Part shown: positions 8,032 to 17,349 of the stretch, in pieces | Layout of the letters: each line of letters starts with the position of its first letter | Position numbering within the stretch: position 1 is the stretch's first letter | Source: Streptomyces sp. HUAS MG91 | GTDB taxonomy: Bacteria > Actinomycetota > Actinomycetes > Streptomycetales > Streptomycetaceae | Reading direction: 5' to 3' | Assembly: GCF_040529335.1 (NCBI RefSeq) | Contig: NZ_CP159534.1 | Coordinates: 6,696,001-6,760,000 of the forward strand | DNA length: 64,000 nt | The notes under the pieces: model-generated | The model's input: the letters and a program-made list of their open reading frames with translations, nothing else | What the model was told of the DNA's origin: nothing | Database searches by the model: none | Position numbers and translations under genes: made by a program

Positions 8032-8928
8032 ATGGACTTCCTTCGCCCCGCCAGCTGGGAGGAGGCGCTCGCCGCCAAGGCCGAGCACCCCACGGCTGTG
8101 CCGATTGCGGGTGGCACCGATGTGATGGTCGAGATCAACTTCGACCACCGGCGGCCCGAGTACCTGCTCGACCTCAACCGCATCAGCGAGCTGAGCCAGT
8201 GGGAGGTGGGAGAGGGAGCCGACGGCACGGTCCGGCTCGGCGCCTCCGTCCCGTACACCAAGATCATGGAGGAGCTGCGCACCGAGCTGCCCGGTCTGGC
8301 GCTCGCCTCGCACACCGTGGCCTCGCCGCAGATCCGCAACCGCGGCGGCGTCGGCGGCAACCTCGGCACCGCCTCCCCGGCCGGTGACGCCCACCCCGCG
8401 CTGCTCGCGGGCGGCTGCGAGGTCGAGGCCGAGTCGGTGCGCGGCACCCGCATGATCCCGATCGACGAGTTCTACACGGGCGTGAAGCGCAACGCGCTGG
8501 CGCCCGACGAGCTGATCCGCGCCGTGCACCTGCCCAAGGCGCAGGGGCCCCAGCAGTACTCCAAGGTCGGCACCCGCAACGCCATGGTCATCGCCGTGTG
8601 CGCCTTCGGCCTCGCGGTGCACCCCGAGACCCGTACCGTGCGCACCGGCATCGGCTCCGCCGCCCCCACCCCGGTCCGGGCCAAGGAGGCCGAGCAGTTC
8701 CTGAACGCCGCGCTCGACGAGGGCGGGTTCTGGGACAACGGCAAGATCATCACCCCGTCGGTCGCCAAGCAGTTCGCGGACCTGTGCGCCGCGGCCTGCA
8801 ACCCGATCGACGACGTACGCGGCACCGCCTCGTACCGCCGGCACGCCGTCGGCATCATGGCCCGGCGCACGCTGACCTGGGCCTGGGAGTCCTTCCGCAC
8901 CACGAACACGATGGGGGGCGTGGCGTAA
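8032..8928 (+). CDS. xanthine dehydrogenase family, FAD-binding subunit
   Basis: A 298-residue FAD-binding subunit of the molybdenum hydroxylase family (CoxM/XdhB type). The FAD-binding PCMH fold is visible as PIAGGTDVMVEIN and IRNRGGVGGNLGTASPAGD, the latter holding the pyrophosphate-contact loop; the C-terminal part is the CO-dehydrogenase flavoprotein domain. It passes electrons from the iron-sulfur subunit to NAD+ or another acceptor. It is the first gene of the operon, with GAGAG upstream, and its TAA overlaps the next ATG (TAATG). Confidence 0.9.
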   Translation: MDFLRPASWEEALAAKAEHPTAVPIAGGTDVMVEINFDHRRPEYLLDLNRISELSQWEVGEGADGTVRLGASVPYTKIMEELRTELPGLALASHTVASPQIRNRGGVGGNLGTASPAGDAHPALLAGGCEVEAESVRGTRMIPIDEFYTGVKRNALAPDELIRAVHLPKAQGPQQYSKVGTRNAMVIAVCAFGLAVHPETRTVRTGIGSAAPTPVRAKEAEQFLNAALDEGGFWDNGKIITPSVAKQFADLCAAACNPIDDVRGTASYRRHAVGIMARRTLTWAWESFRTTNTMGGVA

Positions 8929-9515
8929 TGCGCGTCAATTTCACGGTCAACGGCCGTCGGCAGGAAGCCGACGACGTGTGGGAGGGCGAGTCCCTGCTGT
9001 ACGTGCTGCGCGAGCGGATGGGCCTGCCCGGCTCCAAGAACGCCTGTGAGCAGGGCGAGTGCGGTTCCTGCACCGTCCGTCTCGACGGCGTGCCGGTGTG
9101 TTCCTGTCTGGTCGCCGCCGGACAGGTCGAGGGCCGCGAGGTCGTCACCGTCGAGGGGCTCGCCGACTTCGCCAACCAGCGCGCCTGCGGCTCCCACGAG
9201 GGCGGTGCCTGCGGCACCTCGCTCCAGGAGGCCCAGGGCTGGTCCGCCAAGGGCACCGACTCGCAGACCGGCGAGGGCGCGGAACTCGCCCCGATCCAGC
9301 AGGCGTTCATCGACGCCGGCGCCGTCCAGTGCGGCTTCTGCACCCCGGGCCTGCTGGTCGCCGCCGACGAGATGCTGGAGCGCACCCCGAACCCGTCGGA
9401 CGCGGACATCCGCGAGGCGCTCTCGGGCAACCTGTGCCGCTGCACCGGCTACGAGAAGATCATGGACGCGGTGCGGCTCGCCGCGGCCCGGCAGTCCGCT
9501 TCCGAAGGGGTCTGA
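8928..9515 (+). CDS. xanthine dehydrogenase family, [2Fe-2S] subunit
   Basis: A 195-residue subunit with two [2Fe-2S] clusters. The plant-ferredoxin-like cluster uses Cys40, 45, 48 and 60; the second uses Cys135, 138, 170 and 172 (CGFC, then CRC). Between the two domains (about 85-118) lies an extra Gly/Ser-rich stretch containing two further cysteines (CGSHEGGAC), longer than in typical 160-residue homologues. It relays electrons from the molybdenum site to FAD. The start overlaps the stop of the upstream gene by one base, so the subunits are translationally coupled. Confidence 0.92.
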   Translation: MRVNFTVNGRRQEADDVWEGESLLYVLRERMGLPGSKNACEQGECGSCTVRLDGVPVCSCLVAAGQVEGREVVTVEGLADFANQRACGSHEGGACGTSLQEAQGWSAKGTDSQTGEGAELAPIQQAFIDAGAVQCGFCTPGLLVAADEMLERTPNPSDADIREALSGNLCRCTGYEKIMDAVRLAAARQSASEGV

Positions 9516-9519
9516 GCCC

Positions 9520-11910
9520 ATGGCAACCACCGGAATTCCCTTCAACGTCACGCAGGGATCCAAGACCAAGGGCGGCATCGGCGAGTCCACGCTCCGCCCG
9601 GACGGCACCCTCAAGGTCACCGGCGAGTTCGCGTACTCGTCCGACATGTGGCACGAGGACATGCTCTGGGGCCAGATCCTGCGCTCCCCGGTCGCGCACG
9701 CGGAGATCGTCTCCATCGACATCGGCGAGGCGCTCGCCACCCCCGGCGTCTACGCGGTCCTCACCCACGACGACCTGCCGACCGACGTGAAGAAGTACGG
9801 CCTGGAGTTCAAGGACACCCCGGTCCTCGCGCACGGCAAGGTCCGCCACCACGGCGAGCCGGTCGCGCTGGTCGCGGCCGACCACCCGGAGACGGCGCGC
9901 CGCGCCGCCGCCAAGATCAAGGTCGACTACCGCGAGCTGCCCGTCATCACCGACGAGGCGTCCGCCACCGCACCGGGCGCGATCCTCGTCCACGAGGGCC
10001 GCGACGACCACCACGCCGGTCACGTCCCGCACCAGAACATCGTGCACCGCCAGCCCATCGTGCGCGGCGACGCCGACAAGGCCGCGCTCCGCGCCGACCA
10101 CATCGTCACGGGCGACTACTACTTCGGCATGCAGGACCAGGCGTTCCTCGGTCCCGAGTCGGGCCTCGCGGTGCCGTCCGAGGACGGCGGCGTCGACCTG
10201 TACGTGGCCACCCAGTGGCTGCACTCCGACCTCGGGCAGATCGCGCCCGTGCTCGGTCTGCCCGAGGACAAGGTGCGCATGACGCTGGCGGGCGTCGGCG
10301 GCGCGTTCGGCGGCCGCGAGGACCTGTCGATGCAGATCCACGCCTGCCTGCTCGCCCTGCGCACGGGCAAGCCCGTCAAGATCGTCTACAACCGGTTCGA
10401 GTCCTTCTTCGGCCACGTCCACCGCCACCCCGCCAAGCTCCACTACGAGCACGGAGTGACCAAGGACGGCAAGATCACGCACATGAAGTGCCGGATCGTG
10501 CTCGACGGCGGCGCCTACGCCTCGGCCTCCCCGGCGGTCGTCGGCAACGCGTCCTCGCTGAGCGTCGGCCCGTACGTCATCGACGACGTCGACATCGAGG
10601 CGATCGCGCTCTACTCCAACAACCCGCCCTGCGGCGCCATGCGCGGCTTCGGCGCGGTCCAGGCGTGCTTCGCGTACGAGGCGCAGATGGACAAGCTCGC
10701 CGACGTCATCGGCATGGACCGGGTCGAGTTCCGGCAGCTCAACGCCATGGAGCAGGGCACCATCATGCCGACCGGACAGCCGGTCGACTCGCCCGCGCCG
10801 GTCGCCGAACTGCTGCGCCGCGTCAAGGCGATGCCGCTGCCGATGGAACGCCAGTGGGAGTCCAGCGAGGGCTCCGACGTGCGCCAGCTTCCCGGTGGCC
10901 TGTCCAACACTACCCACGGTGAGGGCGTCGTCCGCGGCATCGGCTACGCGGTCGGCATCAAGAACGTCGGCTTCTCCGAAGGATTCGACGACTACTCCAC
11001 CGCCAAGGTGCGCATGGAGGTCGTGGGCGGCGAGGCCGTCGCCACCGTGCACACCGCCATGGCGGAGGTCGGCCAGGGCGGCATCACCGTCCACGCGCAG
11101 ATCGCCCGCACCGAACTCGGCGTCGCCCAGGTGACCATCCACCCCGCCGACACCCAGGTCGGCTCGGCCGGCTCGACGTCCGCCTCCCGGCAGACGTACG
11201 TCACCGGCGGCGCCGTCAAGAACGCCTGCGAGCTGGTGCGCGAGAAGGTCCTGGAGATCGGCCGCCGCAAGATGGGCACCTACCACCCGGCGTGGGCCAC
11301 GGCCGAACTCCTCCTGGAGGGCGGCAAGGTCGTCACCGACGGCGGCGAGGTCCTCGCGGACCTGGCCGACGTCCTGGAGGGCGAGGTCGTCGAGCTGGAG
11401 GAGGAGTGGCGCCACCGGCCCACCGAGGCCTTCGACCTGCGCACCGGCCAGGGCAACGGCCACGTGCAGTACTCCTTCGCCGCGCACCGCGCCGTCGTCG
11501 AGGTCGACACCGAGCTCGGCCTGGTCAAGGTCATCGAACTGGCCTGCGCCCAGGACGTCGGCAAGGCGCTCAACCCGCTGTCCGTCGTCGGCCAGATCCA
11601 GGGCGGCACCCTCCAGGGCATGGGCATCGCCGTGATGGAGGAGATCGTCGTCGACCCCAAGACCGCGAAGGTCAGGAACCCCTCCTTCACGGACTACCTG
11701 CTCCCCACGATCCTCGACACGCCGACCATCCCGGTCGACGTGCTCGAACTCGCCGACGAGCACGCCCCGTACGGGCTGCGCGGCATCGGCGAGGCACCGA
11801 CCCTGTCGTCCACCCCGGCCGTCCTCGCGGCGATCCGGAACGCCACAGGACTCCAGCTCGACCGGACCCCGGTCCGGCCCGAGCACCTGACGGGCACGGC
11901 CTCCGCCTAG
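9520..11910 (+). CDS. xanthine dehydrogenase family, molybdopterin-binding catalytic subunit
   Basis: A 796-residue large subunit that holds the molybdenum cofactor and hydroxylates the purine (hypoxanthine to xanthine to uric acid if it is a true xanthine dehydrogenase). GVGGAFGGRED (about residues 259-269) is a cofactor contact and GLRGIGEAPTLSSTP near the C-terminus carries the active-site Glu. It starts four bases after the [2Fe-2S] subunit. The purine assignment rests on the PucR, NCS2 permease and XdhC neighbours; other aldehyde or purine hydroxylases share the fold. A hairpin follows. Confidence 0.92.
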   Translation: MATTGIPFNVTQGSKTKGGIGESTLRPDGTLKVTGEFAYSSDMWHEDMLWGQILRSPVAHAEIVSIDIGEALATPGVYAVLTHDDLPTDVKKYGLEFKDTPVLAHGKVRHHGEPVALVAADHPETARRAAAKIKVDYRELPVITDEASATAPGAILVHEGRDDHHAGHVPHQNIVHRQPIVRGDADKAALRADHIVTGDYYFGMQDQAFLGPESGLAVPSEDGGVDLYVATQWLHSDLGQIAPVLGLPEDKVRMTLAGVGGAFGGREDLSMQIHACLLALRTGKPVKIVYNRFESFFGHVHRHPAKLHYEHGVTKDGKITHMKCRIVLDGGAYASASPAVVGNASSLSVGPYVIDDVDIEAIALYSNNPPCGAMRGFGAVQACFAYEAQMDKLADVIGMDRVEFRQLNAMEQGTIMPTGQPVDSPAPVAELLRRVKAMPLPMERQWESSEGSDVRQLPGGLSNTTHGEGVVRGIGYAVGIKNVGFSEGFDDYSTAKVRMEVVGGEAVATVHTAMAEVGQGGITVHAQIARTELGVAQVTIHPADTQVGSAGSTSASRQTYVTGGAVKNACELVREKVLEIGRRKMGTYHPAWATAELLLEGGKVVTDGGEVLADLADVLEGEVVELEEEWRHRPTEAFDLRTGQGNGHVQYSFAAHRAVVEVDTELGLVKVIELACAQDVGKALNPLSVVGQIQGGTLQGMGIAVMEEIVVDPKTAKVRNPSFTDYLLPTILDTPTIPVDVLELADEHAPYGLRGIGEAPTLSSTPAVLAAIRNATGLQLDRTPVRPEHLTGTASA

Positions 11911-11920
11911 TCCCGTCGTC

Positions 11921-11951
11921 ACGGGGTGCCGGTCAGGCACCGGCACCCCGT
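11921..11951 (+). terminator. hairpin after the catalytic xdh subunit
   Basis: ACGGGGTGCCGG and CCGGCACCCCGT form a perfect 12-bp stem with a 7-base loop, ten bases after the stop. It probably ends or attenuates the xdh transcript before the permease gene. Confidence 0.65.
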
Positions 11952-12061
11952 CCCCCCACCTTGCGCCTCGGGCCGTCCCCCGGGTCGTGCAGCCATCCCA
12001 AAACCCGCGCTCCGTCGTGATGTTCGCGGGTGCCCCTTTGAACCTTGGGAAACGAGGCACC

Positions 12062-13513
12062 ATGACCCAGCAGTCCGTGGAGCCGAAGACCACCGCGGAG
12101 GACGCGGGCGCGGGTTCGCGTCCGCCCGCCGGCCGGTCTTGGCTCGACCGTTACTTCCACATCTCCGAGCGAGGGTCGACGTACGCGCGCGAAGTGCGCG
12201 GCGGCATCACCACCTTCATGGCGATGTGCTACATCCTGCTGCTGAACCCGCTGCTGCTCGGCGGGCCCGACGTGGACGGCAACAAGCTCAGTCACGCCGG
12301 ACTGATCACGGCCACCGCGCTCGCCGCCGCCGTGTGCACCCTCCTGATGGGCTTCGTCGGCAAGGTCCCGCTCGCGCTCGCCGCAGGCCTGTCCGTCTCC
12401 GGCGTCCTCGCCACGCAGGTGGCGCCCAACATGACGTGGCCGCAGGCCATGGGCATGTGCGTGCTCTACGGCGTCGTGATCGTGCTGCTGGTCGTCACCG
12501 GCCTGCGCGAGATCATCATGAATGCGATACCGCTCGCCCTGAAGCACGGCATCACCATCGGCATCGGCATGTTCATCGCCCTGATCGGGCTGGTCAACGC
12601 CGGTTTCGTCGGCAAGGGCAACCCGGTCACCCTGGGCACCGGCGGCCAGCTCTCCGGCTGGCCCGTGCTCCTCTTCAGCGTCACCCTGCTGCTCATCTTC
12701 ATGCTCCAGGCGCGCAACATCCCCGGCGCGATCCTGATCGGCATCGTCGTCGGCACCATCCTCGCCGTCATCGTCAACGCGGCCTTCGACCTCAGCCCCA
12801 AGGTCTGGGGCGGCAGCCCGCCCGAGCTGTCCGGCAGCGCCGTCTCCATGCCCGACTTCGGACTCTTCGGCCATGTCGAGTTCGGCGGCTGGGACTCCAT
12901 CGGCGGCATGACCGTCGGCATGATCGTCTTCACCCTGGTCCTCGCCGGCTTCTTCGACGCGATGGCCACCATCATCGGCGTCGGCACCGAGGCCAAGCTC
13001 GCCGACGACAAGGGCCGGATGCCGGGCCTGTCCAAGGCGCTGTTCATCGACGGCGCGGGCGGCGCCATCGGCGGTGTCGCGGGCGCCTCCGGGCAGACCG
13101 TCTTCATCGAGTCGGCGACCGGCGTCGGCGAGGGCGCCCGCACGGGCCTGTCCTCGGTCGTCACCGGCCTGTTCTTCGCGCTCGGCCTGTTCTTCACGCC
13201 GCTCGCGCAGATCGTGCCCGGCCAGGTGGCCGCCGCCGCGCTCGTCGTCATCGGCGCCATGATGATGCAGAACGCCCGGCACGTGGACTGGTCCGACCGG
13301 GCCGTGGCCGTGCCGGTGTTCCTCACCGTCGCCCTGATGCCGTTCACCTACTCGATCACCGCGGGTGTCGGCGCGGGCGTCATCTCGTACACCGCGATCA
13401 AGGCCGCGCAGGGGAAGTTCCGCGAGATCGGCGCCTTCATGTGGGTGCTGACCCTCGTCTTCCTCGTCTACTTCGGCCTGCACCCGATCGAGAGCTGGCT
13501 GGGCGTCAAGTAG
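12062..13513 (+). CDS. NCS2-family purine permease (xanthine/guanine/hypoxanthine type)
   Basis: A 483-residue integral membrane protein with 12-14 predicted membrane spans. It is of the AzgA-like branch of NCS2 nucleobase transporters, shown by the N-terminal FHISERGSTYAREVRGGITTFMAM and by VGTEAKLADDKGRMPGLSKAL with SATGVGEGARTGLSSVVTGL. These are proton-coupled purine importers, which fits a substrate supplier for the neighbouring dehydrogenase. The start ATG has GAGG seven bases upstream. A terminator-like hairpin separates it from the xdh genes, so it may have its own promoter within 11952-12061. Confidence 0.88.
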   Translation: MTQQSVEPKTTAEDAGAGSRPPAGRSWLDRYFHISERGSTYAREVRGGITTFMAMCYILLLNPLLLGGPDVDGNKLSHAGLITATALAAAVCTLLMGFVGKVPLALAAGLSVSGVLATQVAPNMTWPQAMGMCVLYGVVIVLLVVTGLREIIMNAIPLALKHGITIGIGMFIALIGLVNAGFVGKGNPVTLGTGGQLSGWPVLLFSVTLLLIFMLQARNIPGAILIGIVVGTILAVIVNAAFDLSPKVWGGSPPELSGSAVSMPDFGLFGHVEFGGWDSIGGMTVGMIVFTLVLAGFFDAMATIIGVGTEAKLADDKGRMPGLSKALFIDGAGGAIGGVAGASGQTVFIESATGVGEGARTGLSSVVTGLFFALGLFFTPLAQIVPGQVAAAALVVIGAMMMQNARHVDWSDRAVAVPVFLTVALMPFTYSITAGVGAGVISYTAIKAAQGKFREIGAFMWVLTLVFLVYFGLHPIESWLGVK

Positions 13514-13557
13514 TTCCCGCCCTCCATCCACCGCGTATCCGTTAAGGAGACCGAGAC

Positions 13558-14706
13558 ATGCTGGACATCGCCGAAGAGCTCGACCGGTGGGTCGGGCAGG
13601 GACGCGACTTCGCCGTAGCCACCGTGGTGGCCGTCGGCGGCAGCGCGCCCCGGCAACCGGGAGCTGCCCTCGCCGTCGACAGCGAGGGCACTGCGATCGG
13701 CTCGGTCTCCGGCGGCTGCGTGGAGGGCGCGGTCTACGAACTGTGCCGACAGGCGCTCGAGGACGGCGACACCGTCCTGGAGCGCTTCGGCTACAGCGAC
13801 GACGACGCGTTCGCCGTGGGGCTCACCTGCGGCGGCGTCATCGACATCCTCGTCACCCCGGTACGCGCCTCGGACCAGGCCGTGCGCGAGGTGCTCGGGG
13901 CCGCGCTCGCCGCCGCCGCACGGGGGGAGGCGGCGGCGCTCGCCCGGATCGTGTCGGGCCCGGCCGAACTGGTGGGCCGGGCCCTGCTCGTCCGGCCCGA
14001 CGGCTCGTACGAGGGCGGGTTCGGGGCCCACCCCGAGCTGGACCGCACCGTGGCGGCGGAGGCGGTCGCGCAACTCGACGCCGGCCGCACCGCCACCCTG
14101 GAGATCGGTGAGCAGGGCTCGCGCTGCGGAGCACCGCTCACGCTGCTGATCGAGTCGTCCGTCCCCGCGCCCCGCATGATCGTGTTCGGCGCGATCGACT
14201 TCGCGTCGGCGCTGGTGCGGATGGGCAAGTTCCTCGGCTACCGCGTGACCGTGTGCGACGCCCGGCCCGTCTTCGCGACGGCCGCGCGGTTCCCGGACGC
14301 GGACGAGATCGTCGTCGAGTGGCCGCACAAATATCTGGCCCGCACCGAGGTCGACGGCCGCACCGTGCTGTGCGTCCTCACCCACGACGCCAAGTTCGAC
14401 GTACCCCTGCTCCAGCTCGCGCTGCGGCTCCCGGTCGCGTACGTCGGCGCGATGGGCTCCCGCCGCACCCACCTGGCCCGCAACGAACGCCTGCGCGACG
14501 TCGGCGTCGGCGAACTGGAACTGGCCCGCCTGCGCTCACCCATCGGCCTCGACCTCGGCGCCCGCACCCCGGAGGAGGTCGCGGTGTCCATCGCCTCCGA
14601 GATCGTCGCCGCCCGCCGCGGCGGCACCGGCGTCTCCCTGACCGGGGCGCACACGCCGATCCATCACGAGACGGGGGCGACGGCGCGGATCGGGTCGGTG
14701 GCCTGA
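13558..14706 (+). CDS. xdhC: XdhC/CoxI-family xanthine dehydrogenase maturation protein
   Basis: A 382-residue protein of the XdhC family, which inserts the sulfurated molybdenum cofactor into the large subunit. The N-terminal XdhC/CoxI domain (about 10-80) includes TVVAVGGSAPRQPGA and SGGCVEGAVYE; the C-terminal XdhC Rossmann domain (about 205-350) includes GAIDFASALVRMGKFLGYRVTVCD and GAMGSRRTH. It has a clear ribosome binding site (AAGGAG) and lies 44 bases after the permease, so the two may be co-transcribed. A perfect 12-bp hairpin follows and should end the purine gene set. Confidence 0.9.
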   Translation: MLDIAEELDRWVGQGRDFAVATVVAVGGSAPRQPGAALAVDSEGTAIGSVSGGCVEGAVYELCRQALEDGDTVLERFGYSDDDAFAVGLTCGGVIDILVTPVRASDQAVREVLGAALAAAARGEAAALARIVSGPAELVGRALLVRPDGSYEGGFGAHPELDRTVAAEAVAQLDAGRTATLEIGEQGSRCGAPLTLLIESSVPAPRMIVFGAIDFASALVRMGKFLGYRVTVCDARPVFATAARFPDADEIVVEWPHKYLARTEVDGRTVLCVLTHDAKFDVPLLQLALRLPVAYVGAMGSRRTHLARNERLRDVGVGELELARLRSPIGLDLGARTPEEVAVSIASEIVAARRGGTGVSLTGAHTPIHHETGATARIGSVA

Positions 14707-14727
14707 CGGCCCGGACGCCCGCACCCA

Positions 14728-14753
14728 CCCCCGGCGCACCCGTGCGCCGGGGG
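14728..14753 (+). terminator. terminator after xdhC
   Basis: CCCCCGGCGCAC and GTGCGCCGGGGG form a perfect 12-bp stem around a 2-base turn, 22 bases after the xdhC stop. Confidence 0.7.
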
Positions 14754-14825
14754 CTCGGCGTCATCTGACAACAGGAGCCCCGTGCACCGTACTTGACGCC
14801 ACGCGCCGCTCCCACGACCCTCGTG

Positions 14826-14839
14826 TGGGAGCGCTCCCG
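14826..14839. promoter_or_regulatory. CebR-type operator before the GH6 cellulase
   Basis: TGGGAGCGCTCCCG matches the Streptomyces CebR box TGGGAGCGCTCCCA at 13 of 14 positions. CebR is a LacI-family repressor released by cellobiose/cellotriose. The site is 52 bases before the GTG of the cellulase gene, where it could block the promoter. The cebR gene itself is not in this window. Confidence 0.8.
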
Positions 14840-14890
14840 CACGTTCCCGGACGCTCTTCCGTGATCTTCGAGGACCACAGGAGTGAACCC

Positions 14891-16078
14891 GTGCGAGAAC
14901 CCGTCAGACGCACCCTCCGCCGTACCGCGACAGCCGTGGCGGCGCTCTCCGTCGTGCTGTCCGGGCTGCTGGCCGGCGGCCCCGCCGTCGCCGCCGACAC
15001 CGCGCGGCACGGTGCCCGCCTCTACACCCCCGACCCCAACCCCGACGGCGTGCGCCAGGCCCTCGGCCTGGTCAGGGCCGGGCAGTACAAGGACGCCGCG
15101 GGCGTCGCGGCCATGCTCGCCACCCCGCAGGCGGTCTGGCTCGACGGGCGGAGCCCCGACGAGGTGGAGCGGCTCGTCCGGGACGTGACGAAGGACGCCG
15201 CCCGCGACACCGCCGTCCCGGTCCTCGCGCTGTACGACGTCCCCGGCCGGGACTGCGCCAACTACTCGGCGGGCGGCGCCGCGAACAGCGCCGAGTACCG
15301 GGCCTGGATCGACGCCGTCGCGCGCGGCATCGGGGCACGGGACGCCATGGTGGTCCTCGAACCCGACTCGCTCGCCCTGCTGCCCGCCGACTGCGGCCAG
15401 GACGACGCCGAAGGCACACTGACGGCCGCGCGGTACGCCGAGGTGAACTACGCCGTCGACACGTTGGAGCCGCTGCGCGGGACGCGGGTCTACCTCGACA
15501 CCGGCCACCCGGGCTGGCACACCGTCGGCTCGATCGTGCCGAGGCTCGTCGAGGGCGGCGTCACCCGCGCCTCCGGCTTCTTCACCAACGTCTCGAACTA
15601 CTACTCGGACGACGCCAACTCCTGGTACGGGAAGCTGATCTCGTCGTGCGTCGCCTACGTCGAAGGAGGCGGGGACGCCGCCGCGTGCCCCGACCAGTAC
15701 TGGCCGCGGGCCGACGCGCAGGCCTGGCTCGACGCCCACGTCCACGTACCGGCGTCCCGAATGGCGCACTTCGTGACCGACTCCAGCCGCAACGGGCAGG
15801 GCCCGTGGACCGCGCCGGCCGGCAAGTACGGCGACGCGCAGGAGTGGTGCAACCCGCCGGACCGCGGCCTGGGAGCCCGGCCGACCCTGCGCACCGGCGA
15901 CCCCCTCCAGGACGCACGCCTCTGGATCAAGACGCCGGGCGAGTCGGACGGGCTGTGCCTGCGCGGCACGGCCGGCCCCGAGGACCCCGAGCGCGGCACC
16001 GTCGACCCGGACGCCGGGGACTGGTTCCCGCGGCAGGCCCTGGAACTCGTACGGAACGCCAGGCCGCCGCTGCTGTGA
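14891..16078 (+). CDS. secreted GH6 endoglucanase (cellulase)
   Basis: A 395-residue protein with a Sec signal peptide (basic start, hydrophobic VAALSVVLSGLLAGG, cleavage near AVAA-D at about 35). The GH6 signatures are present: YDVPGRDCANYSAGG (115-129) and VLEPDSL (155-161) with catalytic acid Asp159. GH6 enzymes hydrolyse beta-1,4-glucan with inversion. There is no carbohydrate-binding module, so the protein is just the catalytic domain. GTG 14891 follows AGGAG by seven bases. A CebR-like operator upstream suggests induction by cello-oligosaccharides. Endo- versus exo-action cannot be decided from the sequence. Confidence 0.92.
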   Translation: MREPVRRTLRRTATAVAALSVVLSGLLAGGPAVAADTARHGARLYTPDPNPDGVRQALGLVRAGQYKDAAGVAAMLATPQAVWLDGRSPDEVERLVRDVTKDAARDTAVPVLALYDVPGRDCANYSAGGAANSAEYRAWIDAVARGIGARDAMVVLEPDSLALLPADCGQDDAEGTLTAARYAEVNYAVDTLEPLRGTRVYLDTGHPGWHTVGSIVPRLVEGGVTRASGFFTNVSNYYSDDANSWYGKLISSCVAYVEGGGDAAACPDQYWPRADAQAWLDAHVHVPASRMAHFVTDSSRNGQGPWTAPAGKYGDAQEWCNPPDRGLGARPTLRTGDPLQDARLWIKTPGESDGLCLRGTAGPEDPERGTVDPDAGDWFPRQALELVRNARPPLL

Positions 16079-16094
16079 GGGGCGGCGCGCCCCG

Positions 16095-16529
16095 TCAGCC
16101 CTTCACCCGTAGCAGCCCGTCCACCGCCCGCCCGAACATCCACCGCCCCGCGATCCTGAGCACCGGATCCGCCGCCCCGGGCAGCCCCCGGACCGCCAGT
16201 TCCTCGCGCCACTCCACCCGGGACCCGCCCCCGCCGAGCGGCCGGACCTCGAACTCCGCCCAGCCGGTGACGACCCGGCCGCGCTTCTCCAGGCGGCACC
16301 GGTGCGGGGGCTGCCAGGCGACGACCTCCATCGGGTCGTCGAAGCCGAACCGGCGGGCGGTGCCGGTGCGGGCCGTGAACACGGTGCCCGCGGCCGTGGG
16401 CGGCGGGGTGGTCACGGTGACCCGGGTCAGGGGCACGACATCGCCGTGCCGCTCCCAGTCGGTCAGCCGCAGCCATGCCTCGTCGGCGCTGAGCGGAGTG
16501 TCACGGACGATCCGGATGCGGGCGGTCAT
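16095..16529 (-). CDS. SRPBCC-family protein
   Basis: A 144-residue START-like (SRPBCC, polyketide-cyclase/COG3832-type) protein that makes a helix-grip fold with a hydrophobic cavity. Typical features are PLSADEAWLRLTDWERHG near the N-terminus, followed by alternating strands (RVTVTTPPPTAAGTVFTAR, CRLEKRGRVVTGWAEFEVRP, SRVEWREELAV) and a long C-terminal helix. It is cytoplasmic; its ligand is unknown. It converges with the GH6 gene, with stops 16 bases apart. It lies 26 bases downstream of the deacetylase gene, so the two could share a transcript. Confidence 0.75.
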   Translation of the reverse strand: MTARIRIVRDTPLSADEAWLRLTDWERHGDVVPLTRVTVTTPPPTAAGTVFTARTGTARRFGFDDPMEVVAWQPPHRCRLEKRGRVVTGWAEFEVRPLGGGGSRVEWREELAVRGLPGAADPVLRIAGRWMFGRAVDGLLRVKG

Positions 16530-16555
16530 ACCGCGATGCTAGGCCGTCGGCGGCG

Positions 16556-17320
16556 TCAGGGCTTGTAGATCTTGCCCGGTTCGGCCGTGCCCGGTGCCAG
16601 CAGTTGGGGGACCGTCACGAAGACGTACCCCTTCGCCTTGAGTTGGTCGATGATGGCGGGCACCGCGGGCACGGTGTTCTTGTAGATGTCGTGCAGCAGG
16701 ATGATCGAGTCCCGGTGCGTCTGCTGCACGGCCCGCTCGGTGATCGTCTTCGACGGCGGCAGCGTGTAGTCCTTCGTGGTCACGTCCCACAGCACCTGCG
16801 CGAGCCCCTCCTTCTTGGCCAGCTCGCTCACGTGGTCGTTCGTGCGGCCCTGGGGCGGGCGCATCAGCGTGGGGCGCTTCCCGGTGAGCTTCTCCACCGC
16901 GTCGTCGGTGCGCTGGAACTCGTCGTGGATCGCGTTGTCGTCGATGTCGGTGAGGATCTTGTGGTCCCAGGTGTGGCTGGCGAGCTCGTGTCCCTCGCGC
17001 GCCATCCGCTTGACCAGGTCCGGGTGCTCGGCGATGTGGTTCTTGCCGAGCAGGAAGAACGTGGCCGGGACCTTCTTGTCCTTGAGGATGTCCAGCAGCC
17101 GGGGGCTGTTCTCGCTCGGGCCCGCGTCGAAGGTGAGCGCGACGCACTTGGCCCGGCGGCAGTCGACCGTGCCGAACGCCGCCGCGGGCCCGGTGTCGGC
17201 CGCGCGGGCGGCGCTCGGCTTCGACGTGTCGTACTTCGTGCAGCCGCTCAGGCCGAGGGAGAGGGCTCCGGCGGCGGCGACGGCCGCCACCGCGCGGAAC
17301 CCTTTCCGTATTTTCATCAT
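16556..17320 (-). CDS. polysaccharide deacetylase lipoprotein (NodB domain)
   Basis: A 254-residue lipoprotein: basic start, hydrophobic core and lipobox LSGC (Cys27). The NodB (carbohydrate esterase 4) domain follows with TFDAGPS (motif 1, 63-69), HTWDH (motif 2, His116/His120), RPPQG (motif 3, 154-158), the D180-V-T-T region and LLHD (motif 5, His210). These metal-dependent enzymes remove N-acetyl groups from peptidoglycan or chitin-like oligosaccharides, or O-acetyls from xylan. Motif 1 has DA rather than DD, as in several active relatives. Start ATG 17320 was chosen to give a proper signal peptide; 17317 and 17341 are alternatives. An AT-rich palindrome lies upstream. Confidence 0.85.
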   Translation of the reverse strand: MMKIRKGFRAVAAVAAAGALSLGLSGCTKYDTSKPSAARAADTGPAAAFGTVDCRRAKCVALTFDAGPSENSPRLLDILKDKKVPATFFLLGKNHIAEHPDLVKRMAREGHELASHTWDHKILTDIDDNAIHDEFQRTDDAVEKLTGKRPTLMRPPQGRTNDHVSELAKKEGLAQVLWDVTTKDYTLPPSKTITERAVQQTHRDSIILLHDIYKNTVPAVPAIIDQLKAKGYVFVTVPQLLAPGTAEPGKIYKP

Positions 17321-17349
17321 CTTTTCATGTGCAGCAGGCATGGCGGGCA

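Noticed and set aside
9460..12093. Long minus-strand ORF opposite the catalytic xanthine dehydrogenase subunit
   Set aside because: Antisense shadow of a highly conserved enzyme; no domain of its own.
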